A stretch of 13,169 nucleotides of DNA from Paucimonas sp. (GTDB taxonomy: Bacteria > Pseudomonadota > Gammaproteobacteria > Burkholderiales > Burkholderiaceae_D): the NCBI GenBank assembly GCA_029266815.1, contig JAQSWC010000091.1:1-13169 (forward strand), read 5' to 3'. Numbering within the stretch: the first letter of the stretch is position 1; each line of letters starts with the position of its first letter. The position numbers and the translations under genes are program-made. The notes beneath the pieces are model-generated. The model did not search any database. It was given only the letters and a program-made list of their open reading frames with translations, and was not told the origin of the DNA. Below, in pieces: positions 13,127 through 13,169 of the stretch.

Positions 13127-13169
13127 ATGCGGATTATTCTCTTAACTGGTATTTCGGGTTCGGGTAAAT
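13127..13169 (+). CDS. rapZ: RNase adapter protein RapZ (5' end only)
   Basis: Only 14 complete codons are visible before the window ends: MRIILLTGISGSGK. This is the first strand and Walker A P-loop (GxSGxGK) typical of RapZ/YvcJ. Its start lies 2 bases after the hprK stop, and a GGAGA lies upstream within the end of hprK as a ribosome-binding site. hprK followed by rapZ is a common order in betaproteobacteria, and that decides the call; the P-loop alone would be compatible with other nucleotide-binding proteins. RapZ of E. coli binds small RNAs and directs RNase E to GlmZ, and in many bacteria it has NTPase activity. Domains beyond the P-loop cannot be judged. Confidence 0.8.
   Translation, partial: MRIILLTGISGSGK

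Overview
The window is chromosomal DNA from a betaproteobacterium, most likely Burkholderiales and possibly Oxalobacteraceae. This rests on the gene families, on the ptsN-hprK-rapZ order in a Gram-negative genome, on the fused DUF3683-type flavin/Fe-S oxidoreductase followed by HIT and DUF971 genes, and on a moderately high GC content. It is densely coded with ordinary housekeeping genes. I see no insertion sequence, phage gene, CRISPR array, tRNA or rRNA. No gap between genes exceeds 300 bases.

Left half, minus strand. The left edge cuts a TPR-GAF signalling protein (1616 leftwards), read here as a sensor histidine kinase cut just before its H-box. To its right lies a three-gene minus-strand unit: a 1266-residue FAD plus 4Fe-4S oxidoreductase (6389 to 2589), a HIT-family protein that starts inside the oxidoreductase stop codon, and a DUF971 protein. 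The oxidoreductase appears to lack most of its N-terminal DUF3683 domain through an in-frame deletion.

Middle. Divergent from the oxidoreductase are a VOC (glyoxalase-fold) protein and an MTA/SAH nucleosidase. The nucleosidase converges with a YqaA-type membrane protein, leaving 7 bases between the two coding regions. The yqaA gene is divergent from ilvA across a short region holding a perfect palindromic TATAAT.

Right half, plus strand. ilvA (isoleucine synthesis) is followed closely by yhhQ (queuosine-precursor import) and then queF (preQ0 to preQ1 reduction), which pairs uptake with use of the same metabolite. Then come ptsN, hprK and the first 14 codons of rapZ, the regulatory core of a nitrogen-type PTS without sugar permeases. 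Short inverted repeats lie in front of ptsN and hprK, including a shared 9-base palindrome and two mutually exclusive hairpins that could control hprK translation.

The items most worth checking are the apparent DUF3683 deletion, the possible Fe-S theme of the oxidoreductase-HIT-DUF971 unit, and the small structured elements before hprK, queF and the kinase gene. No wholly new system is evident.
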